DNA from: Lewinella sp050633125
GTDB lineage: Bacteria; Bacteroidota; Bacteroidia; Chitinophagales; Saprospiraceae
Length of the DNA stretch: 64,000 bases
Reading direction: 5' to 3'
Assembly: GCF_050633125.1 (NCBI RefSeq)
Contig: NZ_JBOEFX010000100.1
Span: 1 to 64,000 of the forward strand
Shown here: in pieces, positions 17,622 to 26,914 of the stretch
Position numbering within the stretch: the stretch's first letter is position 1
Layout: each line of letters opens with the position of its first letter
Position numbers and translations under genes: made by a program
The notes under the pieces: model-generated
Databases searched by the model: none
Told to the model about the DNA's origin: nothing
The model's input: the letters and a program-made list of their open reading frames with translations, nothing else

Positions 17622-20567
17622 TTACTTCAATGTAAAGGCTACCCGTGCAAACAAGAAGCGGCCACCAAAGCTAAATTGGGGCGAGCGACGAGAGTACACA
17701 AAGCGTCCATCCGACTGGAAACTAGGATCAGCCTCGTCTGGATAAACATCCAACAAGTTGTTAGCACCAACAGTAAAGTTGAGGTTGTTCGCAACTTCAT
17801 AACCTAATGATAAATCAGTAATGACTTTGCCTGCATTGTAAGGATCAATACTTTTGTCCGTCTGATTTAGATCAGCATCAAAGATATTAGCATTGGTCGC
17901 CTCGGTAGTTTCTCCGAAGTACGTATTACGCAGGTAAACAGTCAATTTGTTCAGCGTTAAAGTATTACCTAAGCTAACTTTTACGCGAGGGACAGCTTGC
18001 TCCAGATAAATACGGCTGGTTTGATCAAAGTAAGTGTCTACCAATCCTTTTTCTCTTAGTAAGTCTGATGCATTGATGCCATCTTCCTGATCCCAAGTGG
18101 TCTTCGAGATAGTAGCAGCAAGATCACTTCGCAATGTTTTTCCTCCAGTACCAAGGCTAGCAGAATGTGCAATGACAATATCAATACCCTGTGAAGTGGT
18201 GTTGATTGCATTGGCAAAGAAAGCAGCCTGTGTAGCACCAGCTTGGTTGAAGATAGACTGAAGTTCAGCATCACCACCAGGGCCAAACTGCCCTGTCAGG
18301 ATCACACGATCATCAATACCTACCTGGTAAGCATCAATAGTAAAACGAAGGCTGGCTACAGGAACCTTGGCGGTGAAACCAAGACTTACACTTTGTGAAG
18401 TCTCTTCCTTCAATTCAGGAATGCCCAGCAACTTGGCTGCACGGGAGGTGTTGGCAAAAATACCTACTTCCTGCGGAACAGAAACACCATCCACCAAGTT
18501 GAAGATAGTAGAAGTACGACTAAAGTGAATCTGGTGTAAAGAAGGTGCACGGAAGCCAGAGCTGGTACCCGCACGGATGGCAAAGTTGTCGCTAACCTTG
18601 TAGCGTCCTGTTAATTTGTAATTGAACGTAGAACCAAAGTCAGAGTAGTTCTCAAAACGTACTGCACCACCAAGAAGGAATGCTTCACTCAGGTCAAATT
18701 CTGTATCCAGGTACAGCGCCGCACTAGAACGATTGGCATCCACAGCATTGGTAGGAAGGAATCCTGCAAAACACTGGGCACCAGAAGGACGGTTACGACC
18801 AAAATAATCCAGCACCAATAGCTCGTCTGGTGTAGCTGGAGTTACCAGGTTGCCATTTTGATCGTAGTTGCCGTAAGATTGTTCAGAACCAGCAGTTACA
18901 TTATAGTTTTCGAGGCGATATTCTCCTCCAAAAGCAACATTAATGCCTTTACCCGCTGCACCATCAAAATACTGAGAAAGATCAAAATTAGAGGTAGATT
19001 GGGAAAAGCTATGACCACCAGCATCGAATTCAGTTGGAGAACTACTCCCTAACGTAGCATTGTGAGTATCGGTTATGTTGTAAAGAAATTCATTGTAGCC
19101 ATACACGGTGCTAAAGTCAGCATTCCAATCACCAACCATTCCCCGCAAACCTACACCAAAACTACGATCAATGATATTAGAATTAATCTTGGGCACAGTA
19201 CCATCAGCGTAGATGGAGGTAGTAGTACGATTTTGAGAAGGAAGACGATAGAAGCAGCCAGAACAACCCCGGCGGTAGCCTACGCCTGCAAAGCTGTAGA
19301 GCTCGGCATTGTCGCCAACAGGAAGCTCCATGTTCGCAAAGAAATTACCACCACGTACTTCCGACTGACCGACCAGCATATTGTAGTCACTACGTTCTTG
19401 ATTTCTTGCACCTAACTCTTGAGTGGTTGCATCAAAATCGAGGACACCTGCTAAACCACTGATGTCGGTGAGATCATTTAGTGCCTGCAGGGTTCCACCG
19501 TCAAGGTAACTTACGTCTTGTGCGTAGGTCTGGATTTGCTCTAGCGTTAGGTTGCTTATGTCAGCGCCATCGGCAGCGGCTACTCGCTCAATGCCATTGT
19601 AGGCATTAAAGATTTGGCCAGAGAATTCCTGCATTCTGCTCGTCTTTCCCCGATAGTTGAATTCACCACTGAAGTTGATAAAACCACCCTCAGTGCCTAA
19701 AGGTAAACCGTAGTTCATCCCCAAGTTAACTACTTCACCATCCGCACTTTTGGTTTCGCCACCAAAAGGTCCGATACCATCAGAAAAATTAGCACCAGTA
19801 GTAAGGCTAAGTGCCAATTGGTTGACATCCTCACGTAGTTTTACATTGATAACACCCGCAATAGCATCTGTTCCATACTGTGCTGCCGCACCATCACGAA
19901 GAATTTCAATCTTCTCAATGGCTGAAGCGGGAATAGCGTTCAAGTCAGTACCTACATTACCACGACCAAAAGTACCATTCACGTTCACAAGGGAAGTTGT
20001 GTGACGTCTTTTGCCATTAACCAATACCAAAACCTGGTCTGGCCCCAGGCCACGTAGAGAGGCTGGGTCAATGTGGTCAGTACCATCCGAAATGGTCTGT
20101 GTGTTAGAAGAAAAAGAAGGCGCCGTCTGACTCAATAGTTGATTGATGCTCACCTGTGGTGCTTTCGAAGCCAACTCGCTTACATTAATCACATCAACAG
20201 GCACCGCAGATTCAAGGTTGGTACGGTTAGATGCCCGGGTGCCAGTAACGACCACTTCGTCGATCAGTACACCACCTGCAAGGTTGAAATCAGCCGTAGC
20301 TGTTCCTCCTGCTGCAACAGTCACCTGCTTGGTTTGGGTAGAATAACCTACGTAGCTTGCTACAACCTTATAAGTTCCAGGGTCTACGGTAATGCTGTAT
20401 TTGCCATCAAAGTCAGTTACTGCACCTTTTAAAGTGCCATCAAGTCCGACCGAAACACCATATAAAGGCTCGTCTCCATCAACGATAGTGCCGCTGATGG
20501 TGCCTTGTTGGGCAAAACTTATGACAGAAAAAGCCATAAGTGAGAGAAGTAGATAAAACGGTTTCAT
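17622..20567 (-). CDS. TonB-dependent receptor with carboxypeptidase-regulatory-like domain
   Basis: Encodes 981 residues: a signal peptide (MKPFYLLLSLMAFSVISFAQ), a ~80-residue CarboxypepD_reg-like domain (GTISGTIVDGDEPLYGV…), a plug domain (residues ~105-235, with DHIDPASLRGLGPDQVLVLV and TDAIAGVINV) and a 22-strand barrel ending in FTLK. It should import a large or chelated substrate across the outer membrane using TonB energy. It is the last gene of the sigma/FecR operon. The plug is highly similar to that of the receptor upstream. There is no SusD partner, which argues for a siderophore, metal complex or peptide rather than a glycan, but the ligand cannot be read from the sequence. Confidence 0.9.
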   Translation of the reverse strand: MKPFYLLLSLMAFSVISFAQQGTISGTIVDGDEPLYGVSVGLDGTLKGAVTDFDGKYSITVDPGTYKVVASYVGYSTQTKQVTVAAGGTATADFNLAGGVLIDEVVVTGTRASNRTNLESAVPVDVINVSELASKAPQVSINQLLSQTAPSFSSNTQTISDGTDHIDPASLRGLGPDQVLVLVNGKRRHTTSLVNVNGTFGRGNVGTDLNAIPASAIEKIEILRDGAAAQYGTDAIAGVINVKLREDVNQLALSLTTGANFSDGIGPFGGETKSADGEVVNLGMNYGLPLGTEGGFINFSGEFNYRGKTSRMQEFSGQIFNAYNGIERVAAADGADISNLTLEQIQTYAQDVSYLDGGTLQALNDLTDISGLAGVLDFDATTQELGARNQERSDYNMLVGQSEVRGGNFFANMELPVGDNAELYSFAGVGYRRGCSGCFYRLPSQNRTTTSIYADGTVPKINSNIIDRSFGVGLRGMVGDWNADFSTVYGYNEFLYNITDTHNATLGSSSPTEFDAGGHSFSQSTSNFDLSQYFDGAAGKGINVAFGGEYRLENYNVTAGSEQSYGNYDQNGNLVTPATPDELLVLDYFGRNRPSGAQCFAGFLPTNAVDANRSSAALYLDTEFDLSEAFLLGGAVRFENYSDFGSTFNYKLTGRYKVSDNFAIRAGTSSGFRAPSLHQIHFSRTSTIFNLVDGVSVPQEVGIFANTSRAAKLLGIPELKEETSQSVSLGFTAKVPVASLRFTIDAYQVGIDDRVILTGQFGPGGDAELQSIFNQAGATQAAFFANAINTTSQGIDIVIAHSASLGTGGKTLRSDLAATISKTTWDQEDGINASDLLREKGLVDTYFDQTSRIYLEQAVPRVKVSLGNTLTLNKLTVYLRNTYFGETTEATNANIFDADLNQTDKSIDPYNAGKVITDLSLGYEVANNLNFTVGANNLLDVYPDEADPSFQSDGRFVYSRRSPQFSFGGRFLFARVAFTLK

Positions 20568-20614
20568 AACTAATTGATTTAGTGAATAATAAGTTTGTAC
20601 TAATTATAGTAACG

Positions 20615-23560
20615 TCACCAGCTAAGCTGGCAACTCAAAAGACAGTGTGTACCCCAGACGCCAAATTGCTGAACGTAGCGGCTGTATTGAAAGACGCCAT
20701 TGTTCGTGTTTGCACTGTGTTGATGCCGATCTGGGTAAATGTTGAAAATGTTCCGGGCGTGAAGCCCGCAGTTAATGTTTTGCCGAGCTTGCCAGCTTAG
20801 CGATAGGTCAGTGATCCATTTGGCACGAAAAGTCTGATCACGACTAGCTGGTTGTTGAGAATCGTAATTGACGACCCAGTTGTCTGGCGACCCGTCGTTA
20901 GGATGGTGGTAGGTGACCGCACCGAAGCGGGTGTTTTGTATACTGAACTGCCAGTTTTTAACGGTCCAATTGGCCTGCGTAATGATCTTGCTATCGGGTT
21001 GGGCGTGCTCTAGACGGGCGCGATCTTCTCGATTAAAAAGGACTGTTTCCAGGCCCGCTAATCCTTCTGGGAGTGTTATTTTAGTCAGGCGGGTTCGGTT
21101 TAAGCTTGCAGCAAGACGTACTTTTAGAATACCAGTTTCCCAATGCCAGCTGCGAACCAGGCCCAGATCCAAACCATAAGTCGTTGTAGCAATAGCATTA
21201 GAGAAAAATTGTACCCGATCAAGTCCATTGGCATCGAGCATAGCTGCTAACATTGGGTGGTTTTGCCCAGTGAGCTGACTGCCCAGTACAATTCGATTTT
21301 GAATATCTACCCGATACCCAGTGAGGCTTACTGTTCCTCGATCTTGAATAGGCCAGGAGACTTGTAAGGAGGAATTGTAAGAACGCTCTGCCCGTAACTG
21401 GCCAACACCGAGTGCACGCGTCAAAGGGTGTTCACTGTTGAGTTGAGCGATCTCTGCACCTACTAGTTTGTCTTCCTGTGGTACAAATTGTAAACTTTGA
21501 CTACTGAAGTAAGCTTGTGCCAATGAAGGAGGGCGTAGGCCCGTGTTTAGTGCTGCACGAATTTTAGGACCATTATTCAGACGATAAGTGAGGGCTGCTT
21601 TTCCCGTTAGGAAACTGCCATTGTCAATCCAGGATTCACCGCGCAACGCCAATGCATAATGCCAGCGTGGATTTATATATTGGTGAAAAAGAAGATAGGC
21701 CGACCAAGAGCTACGCCAGACACGGGCTGTGTTTTCGGGGCGATAACCAGGAAAAACCTGGATGCCTCCTTCTTGTGGATCTTCTGTGTCGGTATTGTAG
21801 TTTTTCCAACTCCACTCTTCACCGGCGGCTTGGTGGAAGAATTCGTTACGCCATTGAATGCCTACTTGCCAAGCAGATTGCTTGTCTGCACTAGTTCGGC
21901 TGGCATCACATTTGGTAATCAGCTGGCTATACAGCAGGCTTCCGGCCCTGGCGCTAGTAGGCGACTTGAGCCCGAGAGAAGCATTGTTGGAGTTCTTAAT
22001 TAGGAAGTTGACTTGATTGAGGCCAACGTTTTGATTTATGTCCACCTGCCATACACCCAAATGTCGTCGCCAACCGCTGAGCCAGGAAGCATCCATGATG
22101 CGTGGATGGATTTCTGGTGAAAACCCCCAAGGATACAGGCCAGATTGTTTGTGCTGCTGGTAGGGGAAACGATAGAATCCCCGAGCAGTTCCTGTACGGA
22201 AATTGGCGCCGCCAAATTGATAAAACTGCCCATGGTTGCCAATTTCTCGTTCATGGCGAACGAAAAAGCCATAGTTGCGAATGGCTGCGCTGCCTACTTC
22301 CATAACGCGTTGCCCTGAAAATCCGGTCTGAGAAAAAAACGCTGCTACCGAATCCGGATGTTGATCACGGCTGTCACCAAAAATACTGCCGTTGTAGTTA
22401 CCGGAACGATTGACAGAACTCCGTGCATCGACGCGCCAACTCAGATGGATGAAGTCCCGTGGTGTTTGCCGAATTTGCCAATGACCATTGATCCCTGTCT
22501 GGAAACCATCACCAGCAGTGGTAATGCCACTCATAAAATGTACAGATGAGGGAGCAATGCTGTCTTTAAGGACAACATTGATAACTCCTGCAATGGCATC
22601 AGATCCATACTGAGCGGTGGCGCCATCAGGTAATATCTCTACGCGTTCAATGGCCGATAAAGGAATGGTGTTTAGGTCTGTAGCTACGCTGCCCCGACCG
22701 ATGGTGTTGTTGACGTTGACGAGGGCGGAACTGTGCCGTCGTTGCCCATTAATCAATACGACCAATTGGTCAGAACCCAGACCTCGGAGGGTTGCTGGAT
22801 CAATATGATCTGTACCATCACTGAGGGTTTGGTAGGTTGAATGAAAGGAAGGGGCCGCGTATTGCAGTAATTGCCCCAAGTCAGTAAGCAGGAGATTGCC
22901 CATTTCTTCTGGTCCCAATTGTTCCGCATCTGTATTGGGAGACAGGTAGGCCAATGAGTGAGGTGCTCCTCCGAGTACTACCACCTCGGTAAGGTCAACA
23001 CTACTCTTTAACTTGATATTAAGCTGTTGTTTTTGCCCAAAAGGCAGCCAAATTAAGGTGTCTACTGTTTGATATCCTATATAGCTGACTTGTAATTGGG
23101 CCTGTCCAGCAGGAATCCAAAATTCAAAAAGACCAGTTGGGTCGGTAGAGGCTCCGCGTTGACTGCCAGGGTGAAAAACAGAGGCTCCTGTCAGTGGTTC
23201 CCCGTGGTCATTGTATACGTATCCGCGAATTTGACCATAAGGATGACGAGCTTGGATAGCCCAGAATCCATCGTCTATTTCTGTAAATGTAAGGGAGGTT
23301 TCCTCACTCAATTGATCGAGAACATCTTCCAGGTGCTTGAAGGATGTTAGCCAATTAGGATCGAAATACTGGCCACGAACAAGCTGTGTTTCGTAAAGGA
23401 AAGCACATTGGTATTTTTCTTCCAAGAGCTCAAGCCCATCGGTTAGTAGCAGTGGTGTCCGGCTACCATACTGAGCACGAAGAAGGTCGGCATTGCCTAG
23501 CCCTGATAGCAGTAAGCAAATTAATATCCATCGCAGCCTTGTACCTTTTCGAGCTACCAT
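20615..23560 (-). CDS. TonB-dependent transducer-type receptor with STN domain
   Basis: Encodes 981 residues from the ATG at 23560 (a TTG three codons upstream is the other option). After the signal peptide (residues 1-~30) comes an STN/secretin-TonB N-terminal domain (LLEEKYQCAFLYETQL … DDGFWAIQAR), then a CarboxypepD_reg-like domain, a plug (DHIDPATLRGLGSDQLVVLI, SDAIAGVINVVL) and a beta barrel ending in QLSW. The STN domain is the part that contacts FecR-type anti-sigma proteins, so this receptor probably signals ligand binding to the sigma/FecR pair just upstream. The paralogue downstream lacks STN. Confidence 0.9.
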   Translation of the reverse strand: MVARKGTRLRWILICLLLSGLGNADLLRAQYGSRTPLLLTDGLELLEEKYQCAFLYETQLVRGQYFDPNWLTSFKHLEDVLDQLSEETSLTFTEIDDGFWAIQARHPYGQIRGYVYNDHGEPLTGASVFHPGSQRGASTDPTGLFEFWIPAGQAQLQVSYIGYQTVDTLIWLPFGQKQQLNIKLKSSVDLTEVVVLGGAPHSLAYLSPNTDAEQLGPEEMGNLLLTDLGQLLQYAAPSFHSTYQTLSDGTDHIDPATLRGLGSDQLVVLINGQRRHSSALVNVNNTIGRGSVATDLNTIPLSAIERVEILPDGATAQYGSDAIAGVINVVLKDSIAPSSVHFMSGITTAGDGFQTGINGHWQIRQTPRDFIHLSWRVDARSSVNRSGNYNGSIFGDSRDQHPDSVAAFFSQTGFSGQRVMEVGSAAIRNYGFFVRHEREIGNHGQFYQFGGANFRTGTARGFYRFPYQQHKQSGLYPWGFSPEIHPRIMDASWLSGWRRHLGVWQVDINQNVGLNQVNFLIKNSNNASLGLKSPTSARAGSLLYSQLITKCDASRTSADKQSAWQVGIQWRNEFFHQAAGEEWSWKNYNTDTEDPQEGGIQVFPGYRPENTARVWRSSWSAYLLFHQYINPRWHYALALRGESWIDNGSFLTGKAALTYRLNNGPKIRAALNTGLRPPSLAQAYFSSQSLQFVPQEDKLVGAEIAQLNSEHPLTRALGVGQLRAERSYNSSLQVSWPIQDRGTVSLTGYRVDIQNRIVLGSQLTGQNHPMLAAMLDANGLDRVQFFSNAIATTTYGLDLGLVRSWHWETGILKVRLAASLNRTRLTKITLPEGLAGLETVLFNREDRARLEHAQPDSKIITQANWTVKNWQFSIQNTRFGAVTYHHPNDGSPDNWVVNYDSQQPASRDQTFRAKWITDLSLSWQARQNINCGLHARNIFNIYPDRHQHSANTNNGVFQYSRYVQQFGVWGTHCLLSCQLSW

Positions 23561-23758
23561 TGCTGGCAATTATTTAGAATATTGGTTTTAGGCATAAAAT
23601 GCTTCCTTTATGGCATTACACCACAAGCCCAAAACAGTGATTAATCTGTTGTGCAATTGTTGCTTTCGTTGCTTTTAAGGCTGTGGGCTCGAAGGAGAGA
23701 AACGCTTTTTAGCTTGTTCTCTCCTGTGGCGATAGCCTACCCTAAGCCTGTATGCGAT

Positions 23759-24733
23759 CTATTGAGGTTGTTTAGCGGAGAATATAATCCGTTCTCCGTC
23801 TATTTGAGCACTTATGCCCAATGACACGGAAATAGCATTGATCAGCATTTTTAGATTTTTTGCTGGTGCTGTTCCGCTTAAACTATGTTGTTGCAATTCG
23901 CCATTTGCTATAATGACATCTTTGCCGTAGTGTTCTTCAATCCGCAAGGCAATTTCCGACAGAAGCATTTGATCAAAATGCCAGCGGTCATTACGCCAGT
24001 CGGTGAAAATTGCTGTTGTAACTTCTCGAATCTGTGAGGGCTCATTGGCCTGCCAATAGTATTGCTGCGCTGGGCGTAGTACCTGGGATGATTGACCTTG
24101 ATCCACGATAGAGACACTTCCTTCAACGAGGGTAACCTGGCGCCTATTCGAGCGATTTACAACATTGAACTCCGTTCCCATTACTTTTATGCCGAGTGTA
24201 TTTGCTTTTACGACGAAGGGCATACCTGCATGGCTCTTGGCGGGGCTTACGGCGAAATAGGCCTCTCCTTCGAGGTGAACTTCTCGGATGCCTTGGGCAG
24301 CCCATTCATCTTCCCACCAAAGGTGTGAATTAGCACGAAGATTTACCGTAGTACCGTCTGGCAAGGTCAGTTGTTGCTGTTCTGCAAAATCAGTACGAAA
24401 ATCGGAGCTGTTTGGCCACATAAACCAGACGGCTAAGCCTATCAGTAAAATAGCAGCAGCTTTTTGCCAATGTCGGTACAGTAAATATGTTCGCTTTGGT
24501 TTTTCCTGAGTAAGTTGGTGCTGGAGTTTCTGCCATGCTGCGTCAGCAGTTGCTGCGGGTTTCACATCTTGGAAATCTAGCTCTTGGAGCATCAGTTGTG
24601 CTTGACGCGCAATCTCTTGATGTTCGTCAGCTTCGTCCAGCCACGCTGCCCAGTAGGCCTGATGCAGCTTGCCTTCCGACATGCTCCACGCTACAAAGCG
24701 ATCATCTACCAATAAGTCTTCCGGTTTTAGCAT
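23759..24733 (-). CDS. FecR-family anti-sigma factor
   Basis: Encodes 324 residues. A cytoplasmic N-terminal part (to ~residue 88) binds sigma. A single membrane helix follows (AAAILLIGLAVWFMWP), then the periplasmic FecR domain (LPDGTTVNLRANSHLWW, EGEAYFAV, VKANTLGIKVMGTEFNV, VTLVEGSVSI) and a C-terminal STN-like DUF4974 segment (LSGTAPAKNLKMLINAIS). It transmits the occupied-receptor signal to the ECF sigma factor encoded 123 bases upstream. The gene order sigma-FecR-receptor supports cell-surface signalling. Confidence 0.92.
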   Translation of the reverse strand: MLKPEDLLVDDRFVAWSMSEGKLHQAYWAAWLDEADEHQEIARQAQLMLQELDFQDVKPAATADAAWQKLQHQLTQEKPKRTYLLYRHWQKAAAILLIGLAVWFMWPNSSDFRTDFAEQQQLTLPDGTTVNLRANSHLWWEDEWAAQGIREVHLEGEAYFAVSPAKSHAGMPFVVKANTLGIKVMGTEFNVVNRSNRRQVTLVEGSVSIVDQGQSSQVLRPAQQYYWQANEPSQIREVTTAIFTDWRNDRWHFDQMLLSEIALRIEEHYGKDVIIANGELQQHSLSGTAPAKNLKMLINAISVSLGISAQIDGERIIFSAKQPQ

Positions 24734-24856
24734 AATATTTGTTCCCTTTTGGGGGAAAGTATTTCTTGCTGAGGAGTCATAGTGCTATAAACTTCCATCG
24801 CGCCTACTATACCCTAATGACGGATAGCTTTCTATTTTGTACTCAGCTGGGGATAA

Positions 24857-25393
24857 TTATTTTTTCGGCAAGAGTTGGATTCGTAACTTTTTTAGAGCGC
24901 GATGTGCCGAATTGCGAACCGATTGGTACTTCATTCCCATGATTTCGGCTATTTCAGTATAGGCCACTTTATTATAAAAACGTAGATAGATAATTTCTTT
25001 CTGAACAGGGCTTAGCTGTTGTATTGCTGCTTGTAATTTTTCCTCTGCTTGTGTTTTTCTTTCTTGTTCCCGCTCATCCAGAGAGCGTGATTGGACGATT
25101 TGGAGGGTTAGCAAATTTTGGCGCTGGGCTTTAGCCTGCCTTAAATGATCGATAATGCCAAAGCGTAAAATTTGAAAAAGGTAGGGCTTTACCTTAACGG
25201 CAAGCGGCAATGTTGCTCGTTTTTCCCATAGTTTAAGGAAGCATTTTTGGAGTTGGTCCTGAACAGTAGCGTGATCGCTAAGCATGGTAAAAGCGTACTG
25301 GTACAAATCACGATAATGGTGTTTGAAAAGATAGGCCAGTGCTTTTTGGTCTCCGGTACGCAATAGTTGCCATTGTCGATCCGTCTCGCTCAA
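24857..25393 (-). CDS. ECF RNA polymerase sigma factor (FecI-like, Bacteroidota type)
   Basis: Encodes 178 residues. Region 2 spans roughly residues 18-80 (DLYQYAFTMLSDHATVQD … LRFGIIDHLRQ), and region 4 spans ~120-175 (LSPVQKEIIYLRFYNKVAY, AEIMGMKYQSVRNSAHRAL). The only usable start is TTG at 25393, because a stop codon occurs three codons upstream in frame and the next Met falls inside region 2. It directs polymerase to the receptor operon and perhaps to itself when released by FecR. Confidence 0.9.
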   Translation of the reverse strand: MSETDRQWQLLRTGDQKALAYLFKHHYRDLYQYAFTMLSDHATVQDQLQKCFLKLWEKRATLPLAVKVKPYLFQILRFGIIDHLRQAKAQRQNLLTLQIVQSRSLDEREQERKTQAEEKLQAAIQQLSPVQKEIIYLRFYNKVAYTEIAEIMGMKYQSVRNSAHRALKKLRIQLLPKK

Positions 25394-25472
25394 GTTTCAA
25401 GTTGAATTATAAAGTATTAAAACCAAAACAAGTTGAAAAATAAGCATTTTTTTACTGACCCAATGAGCTCAA

Positions 25473-25507
25473 AACAAAAACAGCCATAGTAGAATATACC
25501 ATGGCTG
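25473..25507 (-). terminator. terminator downstream of the DUF3109 gene
   Basis: On the minus strand CAGCCAT and ATGGCTG form a stem with a 13-base loop followed by TTTTTGTTTT. The 25394-25710 intergenic region (317 bases) otherwise shows no gene. Confidence 0.6.
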
Positions 25508-25710
25508 CTAATAAAAATCCAACTTCAAAAGGGGATTTCGCGAATCTTTATGTTAGAACTCTCATCAAGAGAGCAAACAATATGTCTTTTAAGCTACTGT
25601 AGCATTAGATCAATTTATTCTGTAGTAGCAGAATTTGGGGGGAGCTAACTTCGCTGTTCGGTAGCAAAACTAGGCAAAATGTGCATTATTTGCAAGGAAG
25701 CGGTAGTTTT

Positions 25711-26298
25711 TTATTCTTTTTCGGTAGAAATGTGTTTGGCGTACTGGTCAAGTTCGTCATAAAAATCAGCACCATATTTGCGGATGAGCGCTTCTTTCGC
25801 AAAGCGATAAACGGGTAATTTAGCAGCTTTGCCTTTGGTGCAGGCTGCTGCACAAATGTCCCAACGATCGTAGTTTAAGGCTTCAAAGTTCGTTGATAAA
25901 TTTTTGGTGATCCGTATTGGGTAGAGATGGCAGGAGATGGGTTTACGAAAAGAAATATCTCCTGCTTGCCAAGCTTGTTCGATACCGCATTGGGCTTTTC
26001 CTGTATTGTCAAGGGTCATATAGGCACAGGGGGCATCGTCAATTAACGGCGTACGATATTCTCCGTCTTCGTCGTCGATGAGGTAGAGGCCTTGACTGGC
26101 AATAGCCGCACGGCCAGCTGGGCTTAGGTACCGGCTGACGGTTGGATAGGTCTCTTTGAGCAGGGCAAGTTCTTCTTCTTCGAGAGGAGCGCCTGCGTCT
26201 CCTTCCCAGCAGCAAGCACCTTTGCAGGCGTCAAGGTTACAGAGGAATTGTTCTTCTACCAGTTCGTCACTGACTATTTTATCTTGAATGATGATCAT
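25711..26298 (-). CDS. DUF3109 family Cys-rich protein
   Basis: Encodes 195 residues beginning MIIIQDKIVSDELVEEQFLC. Conserved cysteines occur in CNLDACKGACCW near the N-terminus, APCAYM, AQCGIEQAW, ISCHLYPIRI and ICAAACTKG. The layout resembles zinc- or iron-sulfur-binding YkgJ/DUF3109 proteins, widespread in Bacteroidota and of unknown role. No signal peptide is seen, so it is cytoplasmic. It has its own terminator and no operon partner. Confidence 0.8.
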   Translation of the reverse strand: MIIIQDKIVSDELVEEQFLCNLDACKGACCWEGDAGAPLEEEELALLKETYPTVSRYLSPAGRAAIASQGLYLIDDEDGEYRTPLIDDAPCAYMTLDNTGKAQCGIEQAWQAGDISFRKPISCHLYPIRITKNLSTNFEALNYDRWDICAAACTKGKAAKLPVYRFAKEALIRKYGADFYDELDQYAKHISTEKE

Positions 26299-26409
26299 TG
26301 TCGGAATTATTGCTTATCAACTGCAAATATGCAGAACAATTGGACATTGTTCCCTACAATTGTCGTACTTTAGCCACCATTAGTATAGTACAGTAAAGTT
26401 TGATAAACT

Positions 26410-26814
26410 ATGAAAATTAAGATGTTGCTCTTTTTTCTCCTGTTGGGAGGAATTGTTAGTGCTCAAGAACGCTCAGCCGCAGTAGAACAAGCGGTACAAG
26501 AACAGACAGCCCGCTATAATTTGAGCGCCGAGCAGATTGTTCAGATGTATGTTGTTGAAGAGCGCCGGGAACGTAACCTGCAGGAAATTGAAGTGTTGCG
26601 CGAATCTAACTACCGCTTGTATTTGGAGAAAAAGCAATCTGTGCGTAAGAATAGTGAAGGTACTATCCGCCAGATTCTGAATAAAGAACAGCGCTTTACC
26701 CTCGATCAGGAACAGGCTACTTATCGTCAGGCAACTTCTAACCTCATTCAGCAAATGCGCCAGGATGGGAAGTCCAAAGAGGATATTGAGTTAGCGTTGC
26801 TGGAAAGAGGCTAA
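26410..26814 (+). CDS. small secreted helical protein, perhaps Spy/CpxP-like
   Basis: Encodes 134 residues with a clear signal peptide (MKIKMLLFFLLLGGIVSAQ). The mature part is almost wholly charged helix with two LxxxQ-type elements (YNLSAEQIVQMY and QILNKEQRFTLDQEQ), reminiscent of the LTxxQ motif of periplasmic Spy/CpxP chaperones. The resemblance is weak and the function is inference. It lies 100 bases upstream of citrate synthase on the same strand. Confidence 0.65.
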   Translation: MKIKMLLFFLLLGGIVSAQERSAAVEQAVQEQTARYNLSAEQIVQMYVVEERRERNLQEIEVLRESNYRLYLEKKQSVRKNSEGTIRQILNKEQRFTLDQEQATYRQATSNLIQQMRQDGKSKEDIELALLERG

Positions 26815-26914
26815 CCGTAATAGCTTAAACGGGTAAACTTGCGAAGAGGCGGTAGTCGAATAAAATCGGAAACTGCTTTTATTATTAGGAACTAAAAAAC
26901 GCTAAGAATTATAA

